Positions 34,065 to 46,341 of a stretch of 64,000 bases of DNA are shown in pieces. Position 1 is the first letter of the stretch; every line of letters starts with the position of its first letter. Position numbers and translations under genes: made by a program. The stretch lies in contig JAKGHH010000001.1 of the NCBI GenBank assembly GCA_022828595.1, forward strand, positions 125,810,999 to 125,874,998, in the 5' to 3' direction. The notes beneath the pieces were generated by a model. The model saw nothing but the letters and a program-made list of their open reading frames with translations. It had not been told where the DNA came from and did no database searches. The DNA comes from Nelumbo lutea. Its lineage: Eukaryota; Streptophyta; Magnoliopsida; Proteales; Nelumbonaceae.

Positions 34065-35042
34065 TGCCGGGCAAACCTATTCATGGGTCGAATAGCCTGA
34101 CGGCCTAGCTCGAATACAGTCAAGCTTGGACATATTATTAGGTCGATGGCCTTGGGCTCAGGCCCTATTATCTAAGCCCAACTTAATTTCAGGCCGAGCT
34201 CAGAATTTTACAAAAAGCCCGACCCGACCTGACAATAATTTAAATAAATAAAAATATTAATAATATACATGTATTTATACTTTTTTCTAACACCCTTTAA
34301 CTCCTCTGAGCTCCAAGTACCCAAAGCAGTCAACATCACCACTCTCTCCTCTGCTTTTCTCTCTATTCCATCCCCTTCCACAACAGTGATCAACAACATC
34401 AAGAGGTAGCAACCAGTGGCAACTTACCACCGAGTTTCTTTCTCTCTCTCTAGCTTTTCTCCCTATTCCATCCCCTTCCACCATAGTGATTAGTGACATC
34501 AAGAGGCAGTAACCAAACTCACCATTGGGTTCCCCCCTCTCTCTCTCTCTCTCATTCACCGACCCCATATTTGTTTAATGTTAATGGGCTTACTTGCATG
34601 AGATCCAATCAATGGTTAAATTATATAAGCTCTGCCCTTGCGGATTCTTTCCAACAAATGTTTCTTTTTGTGTAATTTCTTGTTAGAAATTTAGAATCAA
34701 AGAATGCAATATGCACATCAATACCAAATACAAAAAGGAAATTATGATATTGTAAAAAAAGTACTATAGAAGAATTTTTCCCAAGTCATTTAGCTCATAA
34801 GGATTTGCCTTTTATTGTCAATCGCTACTAATTTTGGCTTTCTATTTCGATTCCATCCAAACCAGAGGTTGTTTACTGTTAGCTATCTCATTTTTTCATT
34901 TTTATGCAACAAAGAATATGATCGATAACTCTCTCCAGCTGAGTCCGACTCAGGCTTCGACTTGAATATAACATGTTGATAAAGAGTACAAGCCTAGCCC
35001 GAGCCAAATCTAGCCCGGCCAATGAACATATCTATTGCCAGG
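34065..35042. mobile_element. inverted-repeat element, about 1 kb, family unclear
   Basis: Left end GCCGGGCAAACCTATTCATG and inverted right end GGCAATAGATATGTTCATTG are similar, followed on both sides by GGGC/GGCTTG-rich text. Inside, a block of about 100 bp at 34,348-34,420 is repeated at 34,450-34,515 (shared CTATTCCATCCCCTTCCAC). No transposase or clear target duplication. Confidence 0.45.
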
Positions 35043-35119
35043 AAATTTGCATGAGGTGTTGGTAGAATATAAGGCATGGTGGTGGTGGAAAGATACATCT
35101 TGACATAAATGGTTATAAC

Positions 35120-35352
35120 CAAGGTTCAAAGTATCGACACAGGCCGATACGTTGGTGTCGGCCTGTACCAATACATTTTTTAAGTTTTATTTTATTTTTC
35201 AAAACTGGTTCAGAGGGGTCAGTTTAAGGCCCAATTACCTTCTAAACCATGGTCTAATACAATACAACCCTTGGAGAGGCATATCGAAAAACCATCGGTA
35301 CAATACGTATTGGCCATTACGGGCTGACACATGTCAATACTTAGAACCTTGT
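35120..35352. mobile_element. MITE with GGTTCAAAGTATCG ends
   Basis: Arms AAGGTTCAAAGTATCGACAC and, inverted, AAGGTTCTAAGTATTGACA bound about 233 bp. The interior (CAAAACTGGTTCAGAGGGGT) is shared with 44,490-44,655, so this is a dispersed family. Confidence 0.65.
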
Positions 35353-36410
35353 TCTAAAATGATAATTTTGGTAGTTTAAAATTTTGTGGGGGCATAAATT
35401 TGTATTCTAGTAGCCCCTGTGGTATTATCATTGTGCACCTTATTTCAAATTATATTTGTTGATAAACTTACAATTTACAATAAATAATATGATAAAACAT
35501 ATCATTCTCCAGTTGTATTTTTCAACAAGATCCGCAGTTTTTTTTCTTTTTCATAGCCAATAACCACTTGTTGTTGGTAATGGTGACTTTTCAAGTGGAA
35601 TTTAAAATCTTTGATGAAATTTATGAAGAGAAACAATTAAAATTATTTGGTTGCTAAATATGGCATTAACATATTTGAGCCCTAAAACAACAATCCTAAT
35701 AAACCAAGAAAAGCATTTGATCACCCAAGAGAGATTAGATATTGAACACAAGATATCCATAACCTATATCATCTATGATATCCATTTTATGTTATTGAGA
35801 ACAGCATGGGAATTTGGACAAGTCAGCAAGGCATAACCCATAAAATAGAATGGTAATGGGGATATTAACAAGTCTGTATTAAACTATATATAATGAGATT
35901 TTAGAATAATATTTGTTAAGTTATACAAAGAATTGGGACAAATCATTGAAGCATAACCCATAAAGCAGAATTTTAATGATGTTAAAGCAACTTCCAAACA
36001 TTCCTAAGTTTAGAATACTTCTTTTCTATATCTGATTTACATGGGGATTTGCTTTTACCATCTTAAATCCAAAGCATTTTTATAGTGCGAACTTATTATC
36101 TTATAGTGGTCTCATTCATGAACGTAACTCTAGATATCTAATTTAGAAAGTCAGGATTAGATCAAAAAATTGAGACGTAATAGCAATATCTCAAAAAAAA
36201 CAAACAAGCAAAAAAGTTATATGGAATATCAATATTTTTCTTAAACTAATATACCACATAAACACACTTTATTCCCATAAATTCTTCTCATCAAATTCTA
36301 AGGAATGTAGAAGTTGAAACTTAGCAGGAAATCATGGCATGAGAAATTGAAATTTGGAAATTGAAGATTAGAAATATTAAACCCTAAACATGAAATCCAA
36401 AAAGAAATGA
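35353..36410. other. intergenic, no gene seen
   Basis: AT-rich; two related segments (gcataacccataaa near 35,830 and 35,949) suggest an old duplication. No gene. Confidence 0.55.
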
Positions 36411-36502
36411 GCATTGGAGGTGGATTGTACCTGAACACAATGGTCATCGGTGAGTATTCCAAGCTTCCTATGAAAAAATAGCTCAGTTAGTAATTGTAAA
36501 GT

Positions 36503-36533
<31 letters not shown>

Positions 36534-36665
36534 AAGAAGAAGAAGAGGAATAAAGCATTGGAGACGGATTGTACTTGAACACACCAGTTAATGGCAAGCA
36601 TTCGCACTAAAAAACCCTCATCTAGTAATTGTACAATGAAGAAGAAGAAGAAGAAGAAGAAGGAT
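36411..36665. repeat. tandem duplication with two (GAA)n tracts
   Basis: A block starting gcattggaggtggattgtac at 36,411 recurs near 36,553, about 142 bp later. Each copy ends in an AAG/GAA microsatellite (36,506-36,547 and 36,639-36,662). Confidence 0.75.
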
Positions 36666-37589
36666 GAGGAAGAGAAGGAAAGAATGAGAACACACCTCTC
36701 TAGCGATTGGGGGTTTCTTTAATGGAGTGGAAAGGAGAATGGGGGTTTCGTTCACCCCTTTGGACTATTTCAAGCTTCCTAAAAAGTGCCCATTTTGGGC
36801 TTCTAGAATCTTTTTTGGGGTACAGTCTTTTGGTCTACTCAACTTTCAATTACCAAACCGGAAAAGATGAAATTTGGATCTAGAAGGCTTTTAAAACCCC
36901 ACTAGATCTTCCAAAAAGATTTGCTAAACATGGCCTAAAGGTGTCATTTGGAAAGTATTTTTAAGAATATCTTTCAATAATCGATATGGCCAATAGATGT
37001 GATGAGCTTTTGTGGTCTTGTCTTTAAATATCCAGACCATTTGGTAATAAGTATCCTAGTCTACCATGATCTATAGAATTACTAAAGGAAAGATTTTTAG
37101 GTGCTGAAAGACAATAAGCTTCATTTGAAGCTTTTTTTAGCCATTTTGGGCTACCATGAGCTTTTTAAGGCATAGCTCTTCTTAGTCTCTTGTCTTTCAT
37201 TACCAAATAGAGAAAGACCAAATTTTGGTATTCCATGCTCTGAAAAGCCCGAAAGACCATATGAAAAGATTTGCCATTCCCTTTTATTAAGTCTTCTATT
37301 TAAAGTATGAATTTGCATCCCCTTTCATTAAATCATATATTTACTATATATTAAATAAATCAGTTTTGTGGACTTTTTCTTGATTAAAACACCCTTACTT
37401 TTGAATTTGGTCCTACTATAACTGTGAAGAGTTAAGGTGTTAACTATTAACTCCTATTCTCCATCCTTAGATCCTTTATTTTAAGTATTTTTGTTTCTCA
37501 CCAATAAATTCCATTAATTAAATCTATACCTAATATTATTAACAAAACAAAAACCTATGTTTTCAAACCCAACAAGAAAATTAACTGCC
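36666..37589. other. intergenic, no gene seen
   Basis: No supported gene. Possible decayed transposon ends with a gtcatttggaaagta string near 36,950. Confidence 0.5.
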
Positions 37590-39000
37590 CTTTTGTCCAT
37601 GTGGTGGGTACATATTTCAACTATGTAGGTCAAATGGGTCAACCAATAGTATCATAGCTAAATAATAAAAGGTTAATAAACATAAAAAAATAAAAATTAC
37701 AAAAAATTAGGCACATCTTTAAAATTATAAAAGTATCATATTGAATAAAAATAAGTATGATAGTAAGAAGTACTTTATTAATGATGGAAATGAAATACAA
37801 ATTTTAAAATCAACTTAGAAACGAAACCATTTTCCTAGCTATTCAAGTGGTGGGTCAAAGGTTCAACCTTTTAGGTCAAATTGGTCAATCCACATTCTCA
37901 TAAGTAAATAACAAAACTTTAAAAAGGATAGAGACAAAAAATTATTAAAAAATAGAAAAATTACAGAAAACACTTGGGTACATCTCTAATATTATGTATT
38001 TCATCAAATTAAACAAAAACAAGTGTGATAAATAACAGTTATTTCTATTTATGATGAAAAAATAATAAAATTTAAACTAGCTAAAAAAATTTTTTTTTCC
38101 ATCTAAGTGGTGGTTAGTGATCCATTTAGGTGCAAATTGGGTCAACTCAATCTAAGCCTAGACCAACCCAACATGTAATTTAGACAAACTAACTTGGATT
38201 TTTGGTCCTTCATGTTGGGCTTGGGCCTAGGCCCAGAAGTTTGAGCTCTTTTCAAGTTGTGCCCAAGCCTAGCTTTATGTAGCTTGAGCTTGGCTTAACT
38301 ACATAAATGCATACATATATAGATATATATTTGCATACATGTATAAATATAAATATACATTTATGTTAAGTTTTAGAATGGGGATGATTAACCAATCCAA
38401 GCTTGAGCCCAACCCAAGTGCATGAATTTCAATGTAGTTTGGGCCCAGGTTGGATACATAAAGCTTGACCTTGGGCTTGAGCCTTAGAATTAATCCATAG
38501 GGTTTGGCCTAGGTTGAGCACAAACTCAGCCCAACCTGCACAACTTACACCCTAACGACCCACTCATTTGGGTAAATTAGGTAAACCAATGATGTCATAA
38601 TTAAATAATAAGAATAACATATAGATAGAATTACAAAAACAAAATTATATAATTTTATAAAAAAATTTGTCATATTTCAAGTACTATAAATTTGTCATGT
38701 TAAACAAAGATAAGTGCGATAAACAAGATTTGTTTTTATAATTAACTATGGAAATGTAACTAAAATTTTAAAAATTCCCAAAAATGAGATTGTTTTCTCT
38801 TTCAAGTCAAATAGGTCAATACATGGTGTCATAATTATATAATGAAATCAAAAATAGATAATAGTAAAAAAATACAAGAAATACATAAGTTTGTCAAAAA
38901 AATGTACACATCTCTAATATTATATGTTTATCATATTAAACATATGATAAATAAGTACTTTAATTAACATTGGAAATAAGATAAAAATTTTAAATCTACC
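37590..39000. repeat. four degenerate copies of a 230-260-bp repeat, one gap
   Basis: Copies near 37,590-37,830, 37,845-38,090, 38,565-38,790 and 38,800-39,000 share ggtcaa-tgggtcaacc, catctctaatattat and aagtgtgataaataa strings in the same order. A different segment at 38,100-38,560, rich in gggcttgggccta strings, separates copies 2 and 3 and may be an insertion. Confidence 0.55.
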
Positions 39001-39324
39001 ATCATGTCATGCTTTAATTACTTATCTTTTTAATGGTTTCTAATAAGGATATTAAAATTATTTATTGTTGTTTGAAATTATTACATGCAACATACATGCA
39101 CAATTTTGTTTTGGGTCTCATAAAGCAAAAGAAACATAGGAGATATATTTTTTATAATGGAAATTTTAATTTAATCTATTTATATGTACATCCTTTTTTA
39201 ATACGATGGTGCTATAGAACAAGAAGTAGCCCATCCTCCAAACCCATGGCCTCTCAACCCTGGTGTCGGAAGATATAAGTCTTTGGTATCTACTTCAACC
39301 AGCCAAAGACCTCAACCTTGGTTA

Positions 39325-39985
39325 GGCAAATAACATATCAAGGAATCGTTCAACCTAAAAGCTTAAAGCTGTTAGGTGAAGTCCTTGAATAGGTTTTATT
39401 TTCTAACATGCCCCCTCAGGCTAAAGTCCACTAGGCTTGAAGCATGGACAAGCACAAGCAGATCCATACCTTGTACTCAAATTTAATTAAATTATAAAGG
39501 GGGCAACGAAGATAAAAAAAAAAAAAAAAACTAAACCTTGGTTAAACAGTTATAAAGGGGGCAACGAAGATCCATACCATGTCAAGGAACCAATTAACAT
39601 AAAAGCTTAAGCTTTTTATATATCTTGTTGTAATGATGATGACTTTGATCTTCCAATCCATTGTGATGATGAAGTGTCCAAATCTCCCCACTTGTTGTAA
39701 TGATGATGTCGCATACTGATGAGGATGGCATGATAATGTGGTAGTCAATCCTGTTATCTTGATGCTTCTTTAGGAAGTGAAATCCTTTGTAGGTAGATTC
39801 AAAAAACATGGCTAACATGGGCCAAATTTCAACACAAGGTATGGGTGATGAGGTTGTGCTTGTCCATGCTTCAAGCCCAATGGGCTTTGGCGTGAGGGGG
39901 CATGTTAGTTAGAGAATAAAAACTTGGCCAGGGACCTCATCTAACAGCTCAAGTTTTAAGGTTGATCAATTCCTTGATATGGTAT
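39325..39985. mobile_element. TRIM-like short LTR fragments in opposite orientations
   Basis: On the plus strand a purine tract GAGGGGGCA (39,893-39,901) precedes a short LTR-like unit at 39,903-39,979, which begins TGTTAG and is followed by TGGTATTAGAAC, a degraded tRNA-Met site. A similar unit lies on the minus strand at 39,408-39,336. Shared strings include CTAACAGCT and AGCATGGACAAGCACAA. A third partial unit lies near 39,575-39,615. There is no coding sequence, as in TRIM elements; the arrangement is rearranged. Confidence 0.5.
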
Positions 39986-40678
39986 TAGAACTTGTTTGAC
40001 TGAGTGATTTAGTGTTCAATCCTTGTTCCCACTGCCTGTTATAATTAATTAAATCAGCACAAGGTCAAGGTATATGGGTGGGTCTATTCTTGTCCATGCT
40101 TCAAGCCTGATGGACTTTGAATGATTTTTTGAGAAAACACTCATATAATTGAGAGAAGGCTTAGATGTGGATGATAATGATCACCCATGTTCTACATCTA
40201 AAACAAGATTTATTTTCTTTATAAATACTATTAGCGTTGATTGCCTAAGTGCATGTACTTTTGCCATCCAAATCACAATAGAGTAACTCAAGAACTCATC
40301 CACTCGAAAAGGCCAAGTAAATATAAAATTATTTTTTATTGAAAGCAACATCATTTTTGTGATTGGCTTAATTTTCTTGATTCTAATTAAACCAACGGAA
40401 TTCGTGGAACAGGGATCCTTATGCATATTTAAAAGTTTTAAGAAAAACTGGAATGTCTGGAATTGTGTGCCTTCATAATGGGTGAAAAACAAATTTCAAC
40501 ATCATAAATAAATAAACTCTTTTTACTACTTATAGCAAAGTGATGGATAGAGGACACCTTCACCTAAATACCATATCTCCAAGATAAATTATAAAAATAT
40601 TAAAAAAGAAATAGCACTTTTATGGTTGTCTTGAATGAAAAGTGAAATTGTAACACCTAATATACATGATAGAAACAT

Positions 40679-40950
40679 GGTTTTCAAAACCGAACTGGAC
40701 AGAAAAAACTGGGAATCAGTCACCTGACGGGTTCCATTTGTTCCCAAAACCTTTGATTTTGGTAAGCAAACCACTGAACCGGCCAATTAACTGTTCTAAT
40801 CATTCAAACGGTTTTGACCGTTTTTCAATTTTTTTAATTTTTTAATTTTTTTTGTCAGAATGGGTCGGCTGTTCGGGTCAAACAATCGGACCGTTCAAAC
40901 CGATCACTGGACTCCTGACCAGTTTGTTCACCGGTTTGATTTTAAAAACC
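40679..40950. mobile_element. foldback MITE
   Basis: 272 bp with ends GGTTTTCAAAACCGAACTGG and, inverted, GGTTTTTAAAATCAAACCGG. GATAGAAACAT occurs directly on the left (40,668-40,678) and three bases beyond the right end (40,954-40,964), probably a target duplication with an offset end. Confidence 0.6.
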
Positions 40951-41233
40951 ATAGATAGAAACATGGTAGGTTCAAACTTGATGACATGACCAAACGATTA
41001 TGTAAAATTTTTCAATTTTTTTTCCAAACGATTCAGTAGAACTGACTCTCTATCATAGAATAAGAATACAAGGGATGAAACTATTGTTTCATGTGTGTGA
41101 GAGAGAGAATTCAAGGTTCATTTGTTGCTTCAAAAAATGATGAAATATTATTTTAATTTTTATTGATCTTATTTATTAATCATTTTTATTTTACTATTTC
41201 TTAATATTTTATTTTGTTATTATCTTAATAATA

Positions 41234-42806
41234 GGGCAAATTTCTTAAAGTATCTCTAAGTTTTTTGACAATTGACAAAGTCCTCTCTTGGTGTTTACAT
41301 TCATTAGTGTTGATCACAATCTGTTCACATGTAACACCATGTGACGTATATAATTTTTTAAAACCCAATATTATCCTTTTGTGGTCAATTTTGCTCTCTA
41401 TTCTTTAAATTTTCAAAATAAATCATTGGTCAATGAGTTCTCGATTGAACATTTTGCTTCAACTAAGATCATTGATCAATGGTTTCGTGTTTCAACAATT
41501 TACCAATATTAAGGAGATCTTTTTAGGTTCACCATATACATTTGCAAAAATTATGGTTGAATAGCTAAAACAGTAAACACCAAATCCAGATCTGAGCAAA
41601 AGCAAAGATCTCAATATTTGCATAGAATCGATGCATTCGATTGTGGAAAATTCAGTTTCATTAATAGATTATTATATTGGCAACAACTAGAATGCAACAC
41701 ACAGATCTCACATGGTGAAAGATAAAGCTCAGAGCTTTTCAAAAAAGAGAAATGAGAGAAGAAAATTCGACTTAGAGCAATTTATGAAAGAAAATACTTG
41801 CTTAGAACTTCCATGGCTCGACTTGTTATTACTCAGGTAAGCTCTTTATGCATGCTTCCATTTTCTGTTTCCTTGAGCAAGTAAACTTCTTTAATTTCAT
41901 GTGCCTGAATCCTATCATATTTTTTCATAATCTCTAAATTGTTGGAATCTTGTTAGTTGCTTTTATATAAATGAAAATTTGCATCAATTGCTTTATGAGC
42001 ATAGCATTTTTTTATATCAGCACTCTTATAGAAACCAAGTGGAGATTTTTTATATAAGAGTGAAAAGAAATGGGTGTTGTGTTATTGGAGAATGGGGCTA
42101 CGTGGTCTAGGTTTTTCAAAAAAGAGGGGAAGGTGAGAATAAAATTCACCAAATGTGTCTTTGTTTTTCACCTACTTTTATTAATTATTTTTTTGAAAGA
42201 AAAGAAATAGGTAGCGTGTTTCTCGAGAATGGGGGCTACGTGATCTGGGTTTCATCAGCAGTGGGGGGCCTTCTGGAATTTTCAATAGGGCTGGATGAAG
42301 TGGCTAAGTGGAGTTACAATGCTCTCTGTTTCTACAGTCTCAAATCAGCTATGCCGGTGTTAGGTGGTGGTTGGCCTATTCACCCCTTATGAGAAATGGG
42401 ATCAAAGAGGGATTATACCATGTCATTGTTTGTTGTTGGAAGTGGGAAGGTTGTTCTTGTTTTTTGGGTTCTCTTTTGAAAAGATGGAAAAGAGCATCAA
42501 GATGTTATTTAAATGTTTCATTTTGAAAATTTAAAGAAGTGTAAGAACGTTTTTATTTTTGGGGTTTTATCCTTTGAAAGTATGGAAAAGAACATCAAAG
42601 TGTTATTCAAATGTTTCATTTTGAAAATTTAAAGAAGAATGATAGGTAAAATAGTCTTCTCCATCTTTCTATTAACGAACGTTAATAACAGGGGAGGATT
42701 TAATCAATTGTCAAAAAACTTGAGGGTATTTTAAGCCAATAAGTAAACTATAGGGGTTGAGTTAGTCAATTTCCTAAAACTCAGGGATACTTTAAAAAAT
42801 TTACCC
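41234..42806. mobile_element. 1.57-kb element with short inverted ends
   Basis: GGGCAAATTTCTTAAAGTAT on the left matches inverted GGGTAAATTTTTTAAAGTAT on the right. The interior has two nested duplications: a gctacgtg block near 42,095 and 42,232, and a 70-bp block near 42,474 and 42,573. An open stretch at 42,153-42,392 has no recognisable domain. No target duplication or transposase is seen. Confidence 0.5.
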
Positions 42807-44489
42807 TTTTATAATATTTTTCTATAATATCATAATATTTTAATCTCATCAGAGATTAAATCCAATGGGGTTTGATTGATCAATTACATGAAAAACATAC
42901 ATGCACACGTGTCTTAGAAAATAACTTTTTCTCTTACTAAAACCAATTTTCAACTTGTCCCACATTGGAAAATTACAAAACTTATTTACACTCCTTAAGA
43001 ATAAAGAGGAGAGTATGGAGGCTTACTACAACTTGATGTTTCAATGGCCATGATTCAATCAGGTGTGATCAAGAGGCACTATTCAAAGTTAATAGTCATT
43101 AACTATTAACTACATTTTTAATAGTCTCAGTTCAATCTGCTATTGTCTCGCATAAGGTTTTTTGGGAGACTTTTCAACTTTGCTGGTTGCAGATTCTTTG
43201 TTCAATGCCCTGTTGTATCCTGAGAATGGATTTGCTTGTAACCCAACAGCAAACTCAGGGGAACTGAATAAGGGAAAATAACGTTTTAAAGACTGTATTC
43301 AAACATGCCTATGAGCTTTTCCTCCAAGTTTCAATAACCTCAATTTTCCAACAACAATAATTATACCCTAAGTTTTTATAAATTGACTTAAATCTGCCCT
43401 ATGTTTTTTAAAGTAAACTTAAAAAATACCTTAGAACCTGACCATTTGCACATAACCTCATATGATTTATTTAAAATTTTAAAAATCCCACTATGTCCTT
43501 CATGAAATGGATCATCCATAATTTACAAGAGATGCACCAAAATGCTGGAGACGTTGGTATGTTTCTGCCTCTACCATTTGTGCACCTGATTTCCTTTTCC
43601 AAATCCATCCCATCGGGCTGATGATTATTCTAACAAATATTGCCAGCAACCAGACATGTTCACAAGCTAGGCTTCAAGCTCAATTTTATACCATGTTAGC
43701 TCGAGTTTTAGGTCAAAACCGTTCAAATTTTGACAAAAGCCAAACTAGAGCCTAGCCAATGAACAAGTTTACCGGTGAGTTAGCTTCAACTATTCATGGT
43801 TTGCAAGTGTCTTCATTGTGTGTGGGTTGTCTCTCCCTATCCATGTGAGTTCAGGGTAATGATAGCTTTTGTGAATGGAGCCTCTAATCCCCACCAAGAC
43901 ACTGAAGGTAGTAGCACCAAAGGCCCTTCTCACCAAGCCTCCACTAAACGTTCAAATGTCGATGCATCTTATTTAATACAGGAAGAAACCTATTACCAAG
44001 AAGATTATCCTCTCTAAACGAAAGCCGCCTCCATGGAAAGGCGTTGCTAGGAGTGATCGTCCAGGTCCCAAAACTTTTGTCAAGCCCAATTCCGGTCCTG
44101 GGGTTCTTGAAAAGGATAGTGAGAAGGTTCATGCATAGCAGTCCTCTCTAATTTACGTTGGGCTACGGGAGAAATGTTTTCCATTGCAATTCTTCAAATT
44201 CTTTGTATGCTGATTTCTTTACTCTCTCATTTTGTTCTATGGGAAATAATCCATTTGCTATAGCAAAGAGAAAATACCAAAATTTTTGCTATTAAGGAGT
44301 TTGGAATCTCCTAAACTCAGCTTCATGTATGTTGGGGTGCACTTCCAATCAAAATGTTGTATGTTATACTTCATATGGCACCGCGACTCACTTGTATGAA
44401 CTTTATTAAATAACTTGTTCCTTTCATTGTTTCCTCTTACCATCTTTTATAAATTTAAAATATAAAAAAGGATATTACTTGTATTGGTG
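42807..44489. other. intergenic, no recognised gene
   Basis: Plus 43,796-44,017 is open, and a second frame continues to about 44,140 with basic Lys/Pro-rich text (KRKPPPWKG), but I recognise no domain. It may be a remnant of a retroelement gag-like protein. The rest is AT-rich. Confidence 0.4.
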
Positions 44490-44655
44490 CTTTTTTATGT
44501 TTTATTTATTTTTTTCAAAACCGGTTCAGAAGGGTCGGTTTAAGTTTTGGCTACCTCTGAACCATGGCCTGACCTGACTCCCATAGGGGCATATTGAGAA
44601 GACTTTGATACGATACGTATCGGTCGATACTTAATGATATTTTGAACATTGTTTT
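44490..44655. mobile_element. truncated copy of the 35,120 MITE family
   Basis: Shares CAAAACCGGTTCAGAAGGGT and the region around a gatacgtatcgg string with 35,120-35,352; the left end is missing. Confidence 0.55.
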
Positions 44656-44841
44656 TACCATTTTAGTTCCAAAACAAAAACATGATTGAGAAAAATCTTG
44701 AAACAAAACAGCTCAATAGTTGTAGACTAAACCCTAGACGCCATTAAAAAACGATTTATAACAGAGACTAACAGAAGTCATCGTTCATCATTTCATTTGC
44801 AAATCATTTTTTTTTCTTCTTCTTCTTGAGGACCCTACAAC

Positions 44842-45752
44842 TAGGGGTGTCAATCGACTGGTTTTGGTTTGGATCCAATCCGATCTGAACCTTATCAAAT
44901 CAGATTTGGACGGTCCATTATAATTTTGGATTGGGTCAATCCAAAATAAATTGGTTCATATTCTTATTGGTTTGAATTAGATCTAAATCAAAATTTCAAT
45001 AATTTGATCATGAGGCCAAACCCTTGTCCAATTTGAAATCAATCAAAACTGAAAACAGCATAAAATCACTTTTATGAAAATACTTTTACGAAAGCACTTT
45101 TACGAAAACATTTTTACAAAAGCACTTTTATAAAAGTATTTTTATGAAAAGTATTTTTATGAAAAGTATTTTTACGAAAACACTTTTATAAAAATAGTTT
45201 TATAAAAGCACTTTTACGAAAGCAATTTTACAAAAGTACTTCTATGAAAAAACTTTTATGAAATTACTTTTACAAAAAAAACTTTTACGGAAGTACTTTT
45301 GTGAAAGCACTTTTATAGAAGTACTTTTATAAAAGCACTTTTAGAAAAGCACTATGAAAGTGCTTTTATGAAAGTACTTTTACAAAAGCACTTCTATAAA
45401 AGTACTTTTACAAAAGCACTTCTACAAAAATACTTTTATAAAAGCTATGGAAGTGCTTTTCGAAAAGTGCTTTTACAAAAACACTTCTATAAAAGTACTT
45501 TTATAAAAGTCTATGAAAATGCTTTTATAAAAATACTTTCAATAACTTTTATGAAAATATTTTTATCAAAGTACTTTTGCAAAAATGTTTTTATATAATT
45601 TTTTATATTTCATTCGGTTTGGATTGGATCCAATCCATTTACACTTTAATGGATTGGGTTGGATTTGGTTTGTATTGGGTCCAATCGATTTATAAGTGGA
45701 CTCACATTGGACTGGATAGGGTTGGATCAAATCCGTGCACTTGACACCCCTA
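44842..45752. mobile_element. hAT-like non-autonomous element filled by a minisatellite
   Basis: The ends TAGGGGTGTCAA and TTGACACCCCTA are inverted. CTACAAC flanks it at 44,835-44,841 and 45,755-45,761; allowing one mismatch this extends to the 8 bp typical of hAT. Subterminal regions are also inverted (GGTTTTGGTTTGGATCCAAT against GGTTTGGATTGGATCCAATC read from the other side). Over half of the interior is the 14-bp palindromic minisatellite. No transposase. Confidence 0.65.
45061..45600. repeat. palindromic 14-bp minisatellite, about 38 units
   Basis: The unit is near ACTTTTATAAAAGT or ACTTTTACGAAAGC, itself an imperfect palindrome, repeated over about 540 bp with single-base variation and some 15-bp units. 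Each unit could fold on itself. Confidence 0.85.
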
Positions 45753-45761
45753 GGCTACAAC

Positions 45762-46131
45762 AAAGAGTTGTTACGTGCACAATAGCCAAAGTCCAAAGTT
45801 AGCAAAATTTACCATTCATATGATTGGGGCCTTGAGAGTTGTCAAGAATTTCAGACTCCTAGAAGTTAGGCACAAGTACATTGAAGCCAACGATTTGACA
45901 ATGAAGTGAGGAACTGCCCTCCAAGAAAGCTCTGCATCCATAACAAAAATTTTGAGTAGCATGCACTTTTCCTCTTGATCTAGTGGGATAGAAGTAGATT
46001 TTAGCTATCTTACAATAACTTAGAATCGGAGAAGACACCTGAAACGTTTGGGCTTTTGCTATTATGCGTGAGCATGGCTGCACTACTAACCAATATCGTT
46101 GTTTACACTAAACCACAATTACTTCACCTAA
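45762..46131. other. intergenic, possible decayed coding sequence
   Basis: A short plus-strand segment near 45,868-45,950 reads as plausible coding sequence (KYIEANDLTMK, then LQESSASITKIL) with a stop between. I do not recognise it. Confidence 0.25.
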
Positions 46132-46341
46132 GAACCAACCGTAAACCTGTTTGCTGAAACAAAGAGCCCTGATGAAGTTGTAGTTATAGTATCTAGGTCA
46201 ATGGAAGCTTTGCTAGAAGGTGTGAATCCTCGAGCACCAGTGAATGAAACAAATATGGTCTACAATCCTTGGTCCCCCTATCTCACAACCGCTGTTCATT
46301 ATTTCCCTCTTACTGGCAGCGATGAAGAGCATCATCGGTGA
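46132..46341 (+). pseudogene. unrecognised exon-like segment
   Basis: After an AG at 46,131-46,132 the plus strand is open to TGA at 46,339-46,341, about 67 codons with protein-like composition (LFAETKSPDEVVVIVSRSME, then VYNPWSPYLTTAVHYFPL). There is no upstream start in frame; a stop precedes at 46,129. It could be a last exon or a gene relic. I do not recognise the family. Confidence 0.35.

Noticed and set aside
36377..36607. Phe-rich minus-strand frame
   Set aside because: It is the translation of the GAA microsatellite.
43796..44140. Possible host gene
   Set aside because: Open only by switching frames and without any recognisable motif.
45368..45598. Repetitive Lys/Phe/Tyr open frame
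   Set aside because: It is produced by the 14-bp minisatellite, whose length is not a multiple of three; no evidence of selection.
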